A DNA stretch of 64,000 nt, taken from assembly GCF_900104215.1 (NCBI RefSeq), contig NZ_FMXO01000005.1, positions 1-64,000 of the forward strand, read 5' to 3'. Below, piece by piece: positions 22,465 through 30,701 of this stretch. The DNA is from Desulfonatronum thiosulfatophilum. GTDB taxonomy: Bacteria > Desulfobacterota > Desulfovibrionia > Desulfovibrionales > Desulfonatronaceae. A program made the position numbers and the translations under genes. Every line of letters starts with the position of its first letter. Positions within the stretch are counted from its first letter, which is position 1. The notes below the pieces were generated by a model that searched no databases, was not told the DNA's origin, and saw only the letters and a list, made by a program, of their open reading frames with translations.

Positions 22465-24126
22465 TCAGCCTGCCTTGCCCGCCTCCTGGATGTCCCGGGT
22501 CCGGATCTCGGCCCGCTTGATCTTGCCGCTGATGGTTTTGGGCAGTTCGTCGAGATACTCCACGACCCTGGGATATTTGTAGGGGGCGGTCAGGGATTTG
22601 ACATGCTCCTGGAGCTCTTTGGTCAATGCTTCCGAAGCAGCATATCCCGGAGCCAGCACCACCGTGGCCTTGACCGCCTGGCCGCGAACCGGGTCCGGGA
22701 TGCCGGTGACAGCGGCCTCCACCACGGCCGGGTGGGTGATCAAAACGCTTTCGACCTCAAACGGTCCGATCCGGTAGCCGGAACTCTTGATCAGGTCGTC
22801 CACCCTTCCCAGAAACCAGAGATACCCTTCCTCGTCCGTCCAGGCCTTGTCGCCGGTATGATAATACCCGCCGGCCCTGGACTGGGCCGTCTTCTCCGGC
22901 TCATCCAGATAGCCGGTGAAGAGTCCCAGGGGATTGCCGCCATCGAGGCGAATGCAGATCTCGCCCTCCTCGCCCGGCGCGCAGGGCTGCTGGTCGTCGT
23001 TGAGGAGCACCACGTCCCACCCCGGACTGGGCTTGCCGATGGAACCCGGCTTGGGCGTCATGAAGGGAAACGTGGCGACCTGCAGCGTGGTCTCGGTCTG
23101 TCCGTAGCCTTCGTAGATGGCCAGTCCGGTGGCTTCTTTCCAGGCATGAAAAACGCCGTCGTTGAGCAGTTCTCCAGCAGTGGTGCAATGACGCAGGCTG
23201 GAGAGGTCCAGGCCGGAGAAATCCTGGCGAATCAGGAATCGGTACACCGTGGGCGGTCCGCAGAAGGACGTCACCTTGTGCTCGGCCAGGAGCGCCAACA
23301 GCTTTGCCGGATCGAACTTGCCCCGAAAGTCGTGGACGAAAACAACGGCCCCGGCCATCCATTGACCGTAGAATTTCCCCCAGACCGCCTTGCCCCATCC
23401 CGTATCGGCCAGTGTAAGGTGGATGTCGCCTGGGCGCAGATCATGCCAATGGATTCCGGTGGTATAGTGACCCAGAGGATAGGTATGTACATGCTCGACC
23501 ATCTTCGGCGGCCCGGTGGTGCCGGAAGAAAAAAAGATCAGCAGGCTTTCCTGGCCGCCGGCTGCGTCTTCGGGCCGAGGAAACGTTTCTGCGGCTTCGG
23601 AAACGGTCGCGGCGTAATCCAGCCAGCCACGTGCCGGAAGCGTCGCCTCTCCGGATCCGACATGAATCAGGGTGCGCAGGCCGGGACAATCCGCAAGGGC
23701 AGCTTGAACAACGGGCGCGACTCCGCCATCGACTATCGCGGCCTTAATGCGGGCGAAGTTGACCCGGTAGACGATGTCCTTGGCGGTGAGCAGAGCTGGG
23801 GAAGGCACGGCCACGGCGCCAATTTTGTGCAAGGCGAGCATGCTGATCCAGAACTCCACCCGTCGGTGCAGGATGAGCATCACCCGGTCGCCTTTGCCCA
23901 GGCCGAGTTTCCGGAGGGCATTGGCCAGCTTGTTGGATTCCAGCTCGAAGAAGCCAAGGGTGTAGTCCTTACGAACTCCGGCATCGTCGACATGGATCAT
24001 GGCCGGTCGGTCAGGATCCTGCCGGGCCTGTTCGGCCAGAAAGTCAAAAGCAAAATTGTAGTTTTCAGGTATGTCGATCTGAAAGGATTTCACAAAGTCT
24101 TCGTATGACGTGGAGGAAACGTTCAT
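22465..24126 (-). CDS. Acyl-CoA synthetase (AMP-forming), medium-chain/acetyl-type
   Basis: Activates a carboxylic acid to its CoA thioester through an acyl-AMP. The 553 residues show the P-loop-like LLIFFSSGTTGPPKMVEH (about 196-213), the ADTGWGKAVWGKFYGQW region typical of acetate and medium-chain synthetases, YEGYGQTETTLQ (A5), the adenosine-binding YYHTGDKAWTDEEGYLWFLGRVDDLIKSSGYRIGP region in two adjoining motifs, and the C-terminal catalytic Lys in LPKTISGKIKRAEIR. It lies downstream of a cupin-type regulator gene on the same strand, separated by 165 bp. Substrate preference cannot be set by eye. Confidence 0.92.
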   Translation of the reverse strand: MNVSSTSYEDFVKSFQIDIPENYNFAFDFLAEQARQDPDRPAMIHVDDAGVRKDYTLGFFELESNKLANALRKLGLGKGDRVMLILHRRVEFWISMLALHKIGAVAVPSPALLTAKDIVYRVNFARIKAAIVDGGVAPVVQAALADCPGLRTLIHVGSGEATLPARGWLDYAATVSEAAETFPRPEDAAGGQESLLIFFSSGTTGPPKMVEHVHTYPLGHYTTGIHWHDLRPGDIHLTLADTGWGKAVWGKFYGQWMAGAVVFVHDFRGKFDPAKLLALLAEHKVTSFCGPPTVYRFLIRQDFSGLDLSSLRHCTTAGELLNDGVFHAWKEATGLAIYEGYGQTETTLQVATFPFMTPKPGSIGKPSPGWDVVLLNDDQQPCAPGEEGEICIRLDGGNPLGLFTGYLDEPEKTAQSRAGGYYHTGDKAWTDEEGYLWFLGRVDDLIKSSGYRIGPFEVESVLITHPAVVEAAVTGIPDPVRGQAVKATVVLAPGYAASEALTKELQEHVKSLTAPYKYPRVVEYLDELPKTISGKIKRAEIRTRDIQEAGKAG

Positions 24127-24291
24127 TTGTCGCTCGTTCTCGATGAGATGTTGAAAAATTCGACGCGGGCTTTGCGCTTCCAGGAGGGATCAGTGGTGGG
24201 AAATCAAGACACACCATGTTCCGTCACTGCCGGTTCCCTTGAATGGTGTGGAATTTCCGGAGGTTTCACAGGCAGTTGGCACCGCGAAGGC

Positions 24292-24873
24292 CTAGATAAT
24301 GACGTCCAGAAACGTGGCTTCGGCCTGATCCAGCCCTCGCAGCGCATGGGGCGTTCTGGACGTGAAGTAGAGGCTGTCTCCCGGTTCCAGGATGAGAATC
24401 TGGTCGCCAAGGCGGAGCTCCAGCTTGCCGGAGATCATGTGGATGAATTCCTGGCCGGCGTGTTCGGTGAATGTCAGCTCATCTTCGGTTTTCGGCGGCA
24501 CGGTCACCAGAAACGGCTCCATCCTGCGGCCGGTGAAACTGAAGGCCAGGCTTTTGTAGGTGTAGTCCTTGCGCCGGTCCACGCTCATGCCTTTGCCGCG
24601 GCGGACCAGGGCGTGATTGTGCAAATGGGCCTCGCCACCGGAAAGGAGGACGGTCAGGTCGACGCCGCAGGCCCGGGCGATCTGAAAAAGATGGCCTACC
24701 GGAATTTCCACTGTACCGGATTCGTACAGGGCAACTTTATCCGATGTGGATTCAATCTTTGCGGCCATTTCTTCGACGCTCAGGTCCAGGGCTTCGCGCA
24801 GCCCACGCAGACGCGGGGCGATATGCGTGTAGGGCGGATCTTCCAACGATGATGGAGGCATTGGTTGAGACAT
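24292..24873 (-). CDS. XRE-family regulator with C-terminal cupin domain
   Basis: A 193-residue regulator. An N-terminal helix-turn-helix (about 20-75, LRGLREALDLSVEEMAAKI, KVALYESGTVEIPVGHL) is joined to a cupin (about 110-190) with EHAGQEFIHMISGKLELRLGD and LEPGDSLYFTSRTPHAL, whose His and Glu residues can bind a metal. Regulators of this layout often respond to small metabolites and sit beside the genes they control. Here the neighbours are pdxA upstream (7 bp gap) and an acyl-CoA synthetase downstream. Control of the synthetase gene is a reasonable guess. Confidence 0.88.
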   Translation of the reverse strand: MSQPMPPSSLEDPPYTHIAPRLRGLREALDLSVEEMAAKIESTSDKVALYESGTVEIPVGHLFQIARACGVDLTVLLSGGEAHLHNHALVRRGKGMSVDRRKDYTYKSLAFSFTGRRMEPFLVTVPPKTEDELTFTEHAGQEFIHMISGKLELRLGDQILILEPGDSLYFTSRTPHALRGLDQAEATFLDVII

Positions 24874-24880
24874 GATTACC

Positions 24881-25912
24881 TTATTGACGTGTTGAGATCA
24901 GGTTCAGAGCCATGGTCACGGCATTAAGCAGGCTTTCCGGTGAAGCCGCATCCCTGCCGACGAGATCATACCCCGTGCCGTGATCCGGACTGGTGCGCAC
25001 ATAGGGCAGGCCAAGGGTCATCTGGATGCCGGCATGAAAGTGGAGCAGCTTGAATGGCGCGAGTCCTTGGTCGTGATACATGGCCAAGACGGCAGAGAAG
25101 TCGCCGATCCTGGCGCGGTGAAAAACTGTGTCCGCGGCCAGCGGACCGACGACGTTCCATCCCCGGGCCGTTGCCTCGGCCACGGCTGGAGTAATGATTC
25201 TTTGTTCCTCGTCACCGATGCTCCCTTCCTCCCCGGCATGCGGATTGAGGCCGCATACAGCAATGGGCCGGCGCATGTCCATAGAATGCATCAGCTTGTG
25301 CGTCAATTCCAGCTTGTGGAGAATCAGTTTCGTTGTGATCAATTCCGGCACGGCCCGCAGTGCCGGGTGGGTGGTGGCCAAACTGACCCGCAGTTCCGGT
25401 CCCCAGAAATGCATGCAGACATTGTCCCCAGACAATCCGGCACGGGCGGCCAGGAATTCGGTATGCCCGGCATAGGCGAATCCTGCCTGCTGGAGCATGG
25501 CCTTGTTCAGCGGGCAGGTGACCAGTGCGTGGGCGGTGTGAGAGTCAAGCAGGGTGCAAGCAATTTCAAGGGATTCGCCGGCGGCCTTGCCCCCGGCTAT
25601 GGTGGCCAGTCCGGGCTGAAACGGTAACCTGGAAAGGCTGGGAGGAGCATGGAGATACACTCCGGAAGGCTGCAGGGAAATTGTGTTCACATCCGGTAAG
25701 GGGCGCCAGAAGGAGGGTTGGCTCCTCATCCGCAGGTGATGATGCAAAGCCTGTTCAGGTCCGATGATCAGGATGCGTCCATCGGGGAAGAGTGATTCGC
25801 CGAAGATACGACAAACAAGCTCCGGACCCAGACCGTTTGGATCTCCAAGAGTCAGGGCGACGGTGGAAAGGCTTGGCGCTGCCGACTGGCCCGACTGCGT
25901 CTTAGTATGCAT
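24881..25912 (-). CDS. pdxA: 4-hydroxythreonine-4-phosphate dehydrogenase
   Basis: NAD-dependent enzyme of pyridoxal 5'-phosphate synthesis (DXP-dependent route). The 343 residues include the substrate motif LTLGDPNGLGPELVCRIF (about 20-37), GKAAGESLEIACTLL, YAGHTEFLAARAG with a metal-binding His, CGLNPHAGEEGSIGDEE, and AMYHDQGLAPFKLLHF followed by GLPYVRTSPDHGTGYDLVG with further metal His/Asp ligands. Length is normal. It sits 7 bp upstream of the cupin regulator gene. No pdxJ is seen in the window. Confidence 0.93.
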   Translation of the reverse strand: MHTKTQSGQSAAPSLSTVALTLGDPNGLGPELVCRIFGESLFPDGRILIIGPEQALHHHLRMRSQPSFWRPLPDVNTISLQPSGVYLHAPPSLSRLPFQPGLATIAGGKAAGESLEIACTLLDSHTAHALVTCPLNKAMLQQAGFAYAGHTEFLAARAGLSGDNVCMHFWGPELRVSLATTHPALRAVPELITTKLILHKLELTHKLMHSMDMRRPIAVCGLNPHAGEEGSIGDEEQRIITPAVAEATARGWNVVGPLAADTVFHRARIGDFSAVLAMYHDQGLAPFKLLHFHAGIQMTLGLPYVRTSPDHGTGYDLVGRDAASPESLLNAVTMALNLISTRQ

Positions 25913-26015
25913 ACGGGAAGGGCATGATGCAGTTATAATCGGCTAGTATAAAAGGACGATTGTAGAGGCTTTTCGGGCTTTGATCCGCAACCGGGACGCG
26001 GTCGGGAATGGGAAG

Positions 26016-26225
26016 TCATGCGTCCTTTTGTCGGGGAGAAAGGGAGAGACAATCCTCACGAAAGACGCAACCGGTCTGGTCGCAAAAACCTGTCTCGGCC
26101 CGGGCGAAGCAATCAAAATTGCCTTCATCAAGTTGGATCATTCGAATGGCTTGAATCTTGGTGATGCCGATGCCGAACTTGATTCCTTTTTCCTTGGCCA
26201 TGGCCCGGATTTCGTTCATTTTCAT
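26016..26225 (-). CDS. Small SAP-like protein with four cysteines
   Basis: A 69-residue protein. The N-terminal half (MNEIRAMAKEKGIKFGIGITKIQAIRMIQ) fits a SAP-type helix-extended loop-helix, a fold that binds nucleic acid. The C-terminal half has four Cys at 39, 48, 53 and 59, in FDCFARAETGFCDQTGC and FREDC, a spacing that could hold zinc or an iron-sulfur cluster. The ATG at 26225 has no strong ribosome binding site in view, though TGAGGACG lies about 9 bases upstream. It lies between glgA and pdxA on the same strand. The function is not established. Confidence 0.7.
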   Translation of the reverse strand: MKMNEIRAMAKEKGIKFGIGITKIQAIRMIQLDEGNFDCFARAETGFCDQTGCVFREDCLSLSPRQKDA

Positions 26226-26288
26226 GGGTAAAACGTCCTCATTTTTCAGGTTGAAGGCACGTATTGCACGGAAATCTCGTCCAACAGC

Positions 26289-27755
26289 TTATCCTTTGGA
26301 CAGATCCGCGCCAAGTTCGCTGTAGGCCCGAATATATTTTTGAGCCGCGCTGGTCCATGAGAAATCGGTACGCATGGCCCGCACCTGCATTGCATTCCAC
26401 TGCTGACGCTTTGACCAAAGGTCCAGGGCCTGATTGATGCATTTCAGAAAGGCATCAGATTCGGCGGGCGAAAAGATGAAGCCCGTAGATTCCGGGTGGG
26501 GGTAACTGACGATGGTGTCCAATAAGCCCCCAACCGCCGAGGCGACGGGCAGGCTGCCGTACCGGAGGCTGTACATCTGGGTCAGGCCGCAGGGTTCGTA
26601 TCGGGAGGGCATCAGGAACAAATCCACGCCGGCCTGAATGCGGTGGGCCAAGTCCTCCGTATATCCGATCCGCGCCACGAATCGACCAGGATAGGTTTCC
26701 ATCATGTCCTGGAGCAGGGCCTCGAACTGCAGATTGCCTTCGCCCAGAACCACAACGGATACGTCACGACGGAGCAGTTCCGGCAGGATGTCCAGAAGCA
26801 TGTCGATGCCTTTCTGACGACGCAGACGGCCGACAAAGCCCAGCAGTGGGCGGGTAAGCATTTTCGGGTCCAGACAAAGTTCATGGAAGAGACTTTCCTT
26901 GCAGCGCAGTTTGCCTTTCAGCAGTTCCGGTGAGTAGGTGCACGGGAGAAACCGGTCCTGACGAGGATCCCAGATTTCGTAGTCGGCTCCGTTGAGGATG
27001 CCTCGCAGGTCCGAAGCCCTGTACTGAAGAATGCCTTCCAGTCCGCATCCGAATTCCGGTGTGAGTATCTCTTCCGCATAGGTCGGACTGACCGTGGTTA
27101 CCATATCTGCGTAGGAAATTCCGCTTTTGAGAAGATTGAAGTCCCCGAAGTATTCGGCCCCGCCGCTGTGCCACGCCGTATGAGGCAGTCCGGAGTGCTG
27201 AAAGAGGCGGTAGGCGAAGCGGCCCTGGAACGCCAGGTTGTGGACCGTCATCACGGACTTGGTGTTCTCCCAGAAGGGATCGACCTTGCGCAGGAAGTGC
27301 AGGTATGCCGGCACCAGGGCGGCGTGCCAGTCGTGGGCATGGATGACGGCCGGTGGATGGGCCAGTCGTCTGGTCCACTCCATGGTTGCCCGGCAAAAGA
27401 AAATAAACCGCTCGCAGTTGTCGAAATAATCTCCCTTGTGGGTGCAATACAGAAAGCGCCGATCAAAATATTCACCGCGCGAGATGAAGTAGACCGGCAG
27501 GCCGTGGTAGTCGGCCAGGAAAATGTCTGCTGTGGTGTCCGGCCAGGGGTAGCCGACGGGGCAGTCCTCGTAAATCAGCCGCAAGGGGAATTCGCTGCTG
27601 GCGAGCCGGCCATAGAACGGGGTGATCACCCCGACATTGACGCCGAGCCGGGAAAGAGCCAAAGGCAAGGCTCCCATCACGTCCGCGAGCCCCCCGGTCT
27701 TCGAAAACGGGTACATTTCCGAGGTCACGAACAGGACCTGAGGATAGTTGTCCAT
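26289..27755 (-). CDS. glgA: Glycogen synthase
   Basis: GT5 enzyme that extends alpha-1,4-glucan using ADP-glucose (bacterial type). The 488 residues start [25 protein letters not shown], with the KTGGL ADP-glucose motif. They continue with [16 protein letters not shown], the [12 protein letters not shown] segment, [15 protein letters not shown], and the C-terminal [23 protein letters not shown] with catalytic Glu. The ATG at 27755 is chosen because GGGAG lies 8 bases upstream; the frame's upstream Met at 27773 overlaps that site. No other glycogen genes are in the window. Confidence 0.94.
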   Translation of the reverse strand: MDNYPQVLFVTSEMYPFSKTGGLADVMGALPLALSRLGVNVGVITPFYGRLASSEFPLRLIYEDCPVGYPWPDTTADIFLADYHGLPVYFISRGEYFDRRFLYCTHKGDYFDNCERFIFFCRATMEWTRRLAHPPAVIHAHDWHAALVPAYLHFLRKVDPFWENTKSVMTVHNLAFQGRFAYRLFQHSGLPHTAWHSGGAEYFGDFNLLKSGISYADMVTTVSPTYAEEILTPEFGCGLEGILQYRASDLRGILNGADYEIWDPRQDRFLPCTYSPELLKGKLRCKESLFHELCLDPKMLTRPLLGFVGRLRRQKGIDMLLDILPELLRRDVSVVVLGEGNLQFEALLQDMMETYPGRFVARIGYTEDLAHRIQAGVDLFLMPSRYEPCGLTQMYSLRYGSLPVASAVGGLLDTIVSYPHPESTGFIFSPAESDAFLKCINQALDLWSKRQQWNAMQVRAMRTDFSWTSAAQKYIRAYSELGADLSKG

Positions 27756-27789
27756 ATGATTTTCTCCCGTCAACGGCGTCCGCTGGCTT

Positions 27790-28260
27790 TCAGGGAACGG
27801 GTTTGTTCAGGGGCTGAAAGATACGCAAATAATCTTGCAGGATCCGGCCATGGTCGAAGGCCAGGTCCGAAGGCAGGTCGTCCACTGGAAAAATCCCGAT
27901 TTTGCCTGCATCGTCTCCGGCTTTCATTTGTTCCGGGTTGACGGCCTGGGCCGTGTAAACGGTAGTTATGGTGTGCTGGCGGGGATCACGCCGGGGATCG
28001 GAGTAGACGCCGAGAAGACCGGTCAGCTCGACATCCAGGCCGGTTTCTTCCCGAGCCTCCCGCACAGCGGCCTGCTCAGCGGATTCGCCATGGTCGATGA
28101 ACCCCCCGGGCAAGGCCCAGCCAGGTGGCGGATTGCGGCGCTCGATGAGCACTATTCCCTGTCCGGGGATGTGGATAAGGATGTCCACCGTGGGGACGGG
28201 ATTGAGGTAATCCTCCAGCAATCCGGCGCAGTGTGAACACGTTTTATGTAATTTTGGCAT
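27790..28260 (-). CDS. Nudix hydrolase with N-terminal cysteine pair
   Basis: Hydrolyses a nucleoside diphosphate linked to another moiety (X). The 156 residues hold a complete Nudix box, [20 protein letters not shown] followed by TGL (about 53-75), with all metal-binding Glu. The N-terminus has C8...CSHC-like cysteines that could bind zinc, as in ADP-ribose and NADH pyrophosphatase relatives. [31 protein letters not shown] fits the ADP-ribose/ nucleoside-sugar group in its two adjoining motifs. It lies 34 bp upstream of glgA and may be co-transcribed with it. Confidence 0.88.
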   Translation of the reverse strand: MPKLHKTCSHCAGLLEDYLNPVPTVDILIHIPGQGIVLIERRNPPPGWALPGGFIDHGESAEQAAVREAREETGLDVELTGLLGVYSDPRRDPRQHTITTVYTAQAVNPEQMKAGDDAGKIGIFPVDDLPSDLAFDHGRILQDYLRIFQPLNKPVP

Positions 28261-28411
28261 GATATTATGATATTTTTTGGCGAGTGCGTCGAGAAAACAA
28301 TCGATATCAGGTCGTCAACCTTCTATTAGGATTAAGCCATGTCATTCACGGCGAAAAAATAGTAAACGTACCCATCACAAAGGGCAATATATTCTTTATT
28401 TAGAACAAGTA

Positions 28412-28458
28412 TTCAGCCGAGGTCCGGTTTGTCTTGATATTGCAATCTCGCATGTTTG
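28412..28458. repeat. Family B foldback repeat, one-end fragment
   Basis: CAGCCGAGGTCCGGTTTGTC, TTGATATTGCAATCTCGCAT and GTTTG match one arm of the family B repeat (see 63264-63458), equivalent to the inverted right arm. No opposite arm is seen nearby. Confidence 0.5.
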
Positions 28459-28498
28459 GCGGGCACTTGTCTTTCAAAAAAGAACGCAAGGCGATGAT

Positions 28499-29176
28499 TC
28501 ACTCCGTCAATGACGTCACCTCGGCCTCGATGATAAAATGAGAATGGTTCGATGCGCCCTTTTGGTTACCCGGTTGGCTGACGGCTATGACTCCTCCCGA
28601 AGGCTGCACGACCCGATTGACGCCGCTAAAAATGCTGTAGGCCACGCTGCCTGATCCGCAGGCGGTCTCGGGAACAAAAGAATCCACCGCCGCGACATGA
28701 ACGTAGGGGGTGATGCGGTTTTCCGCGTACAGGACAGCACCAAAGGCCGGCATGGAGAACCGGGAACAGAGATCCGCAAGGAACGCCTTACCCATGTTCG
28801 GGCGTTGTGCCGATGGGAGCAGGATGAAGCCGATGCCTTGCAGCAGTATAATGTTGTCCTGCCTGCTCCACGAAATGGGCACGGTGATGACGGTTGTGCC
28901 GCCATGGTTTTTGTAGGCAACGGGCTGCTCCAGCCCGCTGACTTTGATCCAACCTTGTGGTCCCAGGGTGGACGCAAAGGCCAGGGAGGCATTGATGCAA
29001 AATTCTCCGCCCATCATTTCCATTCTCGGGGAACGGGAATCATCCACCATGATGAATCCGACCTGCTCCACCTCCTGGAGAAGGTCGGCCACAAGGGTCT
29101 TGCGCCTGCCTGAAGGGCATTCCAGCACAAGAGCTGTGGAATTGCCTCCGGCAATGAGAAATTTTTGGATTTGCAT
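28499..29176 (-). CDS. DapF-fold two-cysteine amino-acid racemase/epimerase
   Basis: A 225-residue protein of the diaminopimelate epimerase/PhzF fold. Two candidate catalytic Cys are visible: one in GGEFCINASLAFAS (about 58-71) and one in PETACGSGSVAYSIF (about 170-184), the usual acid/base pair of cofactor-free racemases. It is shorter than DapF (about 270-280) and resembles the CntK-type histidine racemases of metallophore synthesis, but no nicotianamine synthase-like gene is adjacent. The ATG at 29176 behind GGGGGATGT is preferred; the frame upstream to 29380 lacks protein-like features. The substrate is open. Confidence 0.75.
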   Translation of the reverse strand: MQIQKFLIAGGNSTALVLECPSGRRKTLVADLLQEVEQVGFIMVDDSRSPRMEMMGGEFCINASLAFASTLGPQGWIKVSGLEQPVAYKNHGGTTVITVPISWSRQDNIILLQGIGFILLPSAQRPNMGKAFLADLCSRFSMPAFGAVLYAENRITPYVHVAAVDSFVPETACGSGSVAYSIFSGVNRVVQPSGGVIAVSQPGNQKGASNHSHFIIEAEVTSLTE

Positions 29177-29508
29177 ACATCCCCCGGGGATCGGATATGC
29201 CCCAGACTGATCACAAAGTGAACGTGCGCCGCAGCAAGGCCGGTTGTTCTTGTCCCGGCCTTGTACAAGACGAATCAGTTGCAGTGGCAGGCGCAATGGA
29301 CGCTCCGTCATGCGGCAGTCGAGCCGTTTCGCCGCCTGCACTGCTGCCAGGCTGATAGCCTCAGAGTTCAGAAAAGCCAAGCATCATTCGCTTTTTCCTT
29401 TGCGGCTACTTGACATCTTGATCATCGCCTTTGAGTATGTTCGATGCCGCGGTAACACACCTGCCGAAGCGGTCAAAACACGGAAGAGAAAAGCATTCTG
29501 GAGAGAAG

Positions 29509-30591
29509 ATGAACAATTGCTGGCGGATTCTGTTGGTGATGATATTTTTAGGGCTGGTAAATGGCGGCGAGGTTCTCGCCCAACCTCCCGGACAGCCTCC
29601 GGCCGTTGTGGAGGTGGACAGCATTACATCCGGCCTGATGCGTGTGGAAAAGGAATTCCTGGGCACGGTTTACTTCCAGGAAACCTCCCTGGTGGCCGCT
29701 GAAGTCAGCGGGCGGATCACGGCGGTGCATTTCGAGCAGGGCGACACGGTCAGCCAGGGCGCAAAGCTGGTGACCATGGACGGGGTGTTGAAGTCCAAGG
29801 ACCTGCAGTCGCGGCAGGCGCAACGCGAGGAAGCGCTGGTGGAACTTGCCCGGGCCCAGCGGGAACTGGGACGATTGGAGCGGCTTTTCGAGCAGAGCAC
29901 GGTTTCCGAGCAGGAATATGATCATGTCCGGTTTCAGGTCGAGGGGCTTGAGCGCCGGGCTGAATCTCTGGCGGCGGAGATCGCCAAGATCCAGGAAGAA
30001 CTGCGCAAACTGGAGGTACGGGCGCCCTTTGACGGGGTCGTGCTCTCCCGGCAAAGCAATCTCGGGGAATGGCTGGCTCCCGGTTCCCCGGTGGCCGAAG
30101 TGGCCCGCACAGGGCTGCTGGATATTATGGTCAACGTCCCGATCAACGTGGCAATGTCCCTTGAGCAGGGACAGACCGTGGCCGGCCAGGCAGTAGGAAG
30201 AGAGCTGGAAGGGCGGGTCACGGCCGTCATCCCAAGGGGTGACGTGGGCAGCCGGACATTCCCGGTCAAGGTGCGGCTGCACGACGAACCAGGATTGCTG
30301 GAAGGCATGGAGGTCCGCCTTTTCATGCCAACCGGTGAAAGCCATGAGGGGCTGATCGTTCCGCGGGATGCGGTGGTTTCCAGTCCCATGGGCAGCGTCA
30401 TTTTTCTGGTCCGGGAAGAGCAGGCCAGAATGATCCCGGTGACCGTCGCCGCCTATGCCTGGGACAAGGCCGGCATCCAGGCCCAGGGGGTCGAAGAGGG
30501 CGATCTGGTTGTGGTCAAGGGGCAGGAGCGGCTCAGGGACAACCAGCCCGTGCGCCTTCGCGGCAACCAGTCCGAGGGCGCCGGACCCTGA
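29509..30591 (+). CDS. RND efflux pump periplasmic adaptor (membrane fusion protein)
   Basis: HlyD/AcrA-type adaptor that links an inner-membrane RND pump to an outer-membrane channel. A signal peptide covers about 1-25. The lipoyl-type halves are at about 60-90 (AAEVSGRITAVHFEQGDTV) and 160-190 (LRKLEVRAPFDGVVLSRQ), separated by a coiled-coil hairpin rich in Arg, Glu and Leu (about 95-155). Beta-barrel and membrane-proximal regions follow. The ATG at 29509 has GGAGAGAAG directly upstream. The pump gene follows after 110 bp. No TolC-type gene is in the window. Confidence 0.92.
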   Translation: MNNCWRILLVMIFLGLVNGGEVLAQPPGQPPAVVEVDSITSGLMRVEKEFLGTVYFQETSLVAAEVSGRITAVHFEQGDTVSQGAKLVTMDGVLKSKDLQSRQAQREEALVELARAQRELGRLERLFEQSTVSEQEYDHVRFQVEGLERRAESLAAEIAKIQEELRKLEVRAPFDGVVLSRQSNLGEWLAPGSPVAEVARTGLLDIMVNVPINVAMSLEQGQTVAGQAVGRELEGRVTAVIPRGDVGSRTFPVKVRLHDEPGLLEGMEVRLFMPTGESHEGLIVPRDAVVSSPMGSVIFLVREEQARMIPVTVAAYAWDKAGIQAQGVEEGDLVVVKGQERLRDNQPVRLRGNQSEGAGP

Positions 30592-30701
30592 TGGACGCGA
30601 GGATTATCTTCGAACACTGATCTGGATCGGCGTGAGGCGCCGGTGGTCCGCGCGACATTTTGCATAAAAGACTTCCATCTGAATCCACTCCCGAGTCATC
30701 A

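Noticed and set aside
29177-29380. N-terminal extension of the racemase frame
   Set aside because: The extra 68 codons have no protein-like pattern, and the inner ATG at 29176 starts the family fold.
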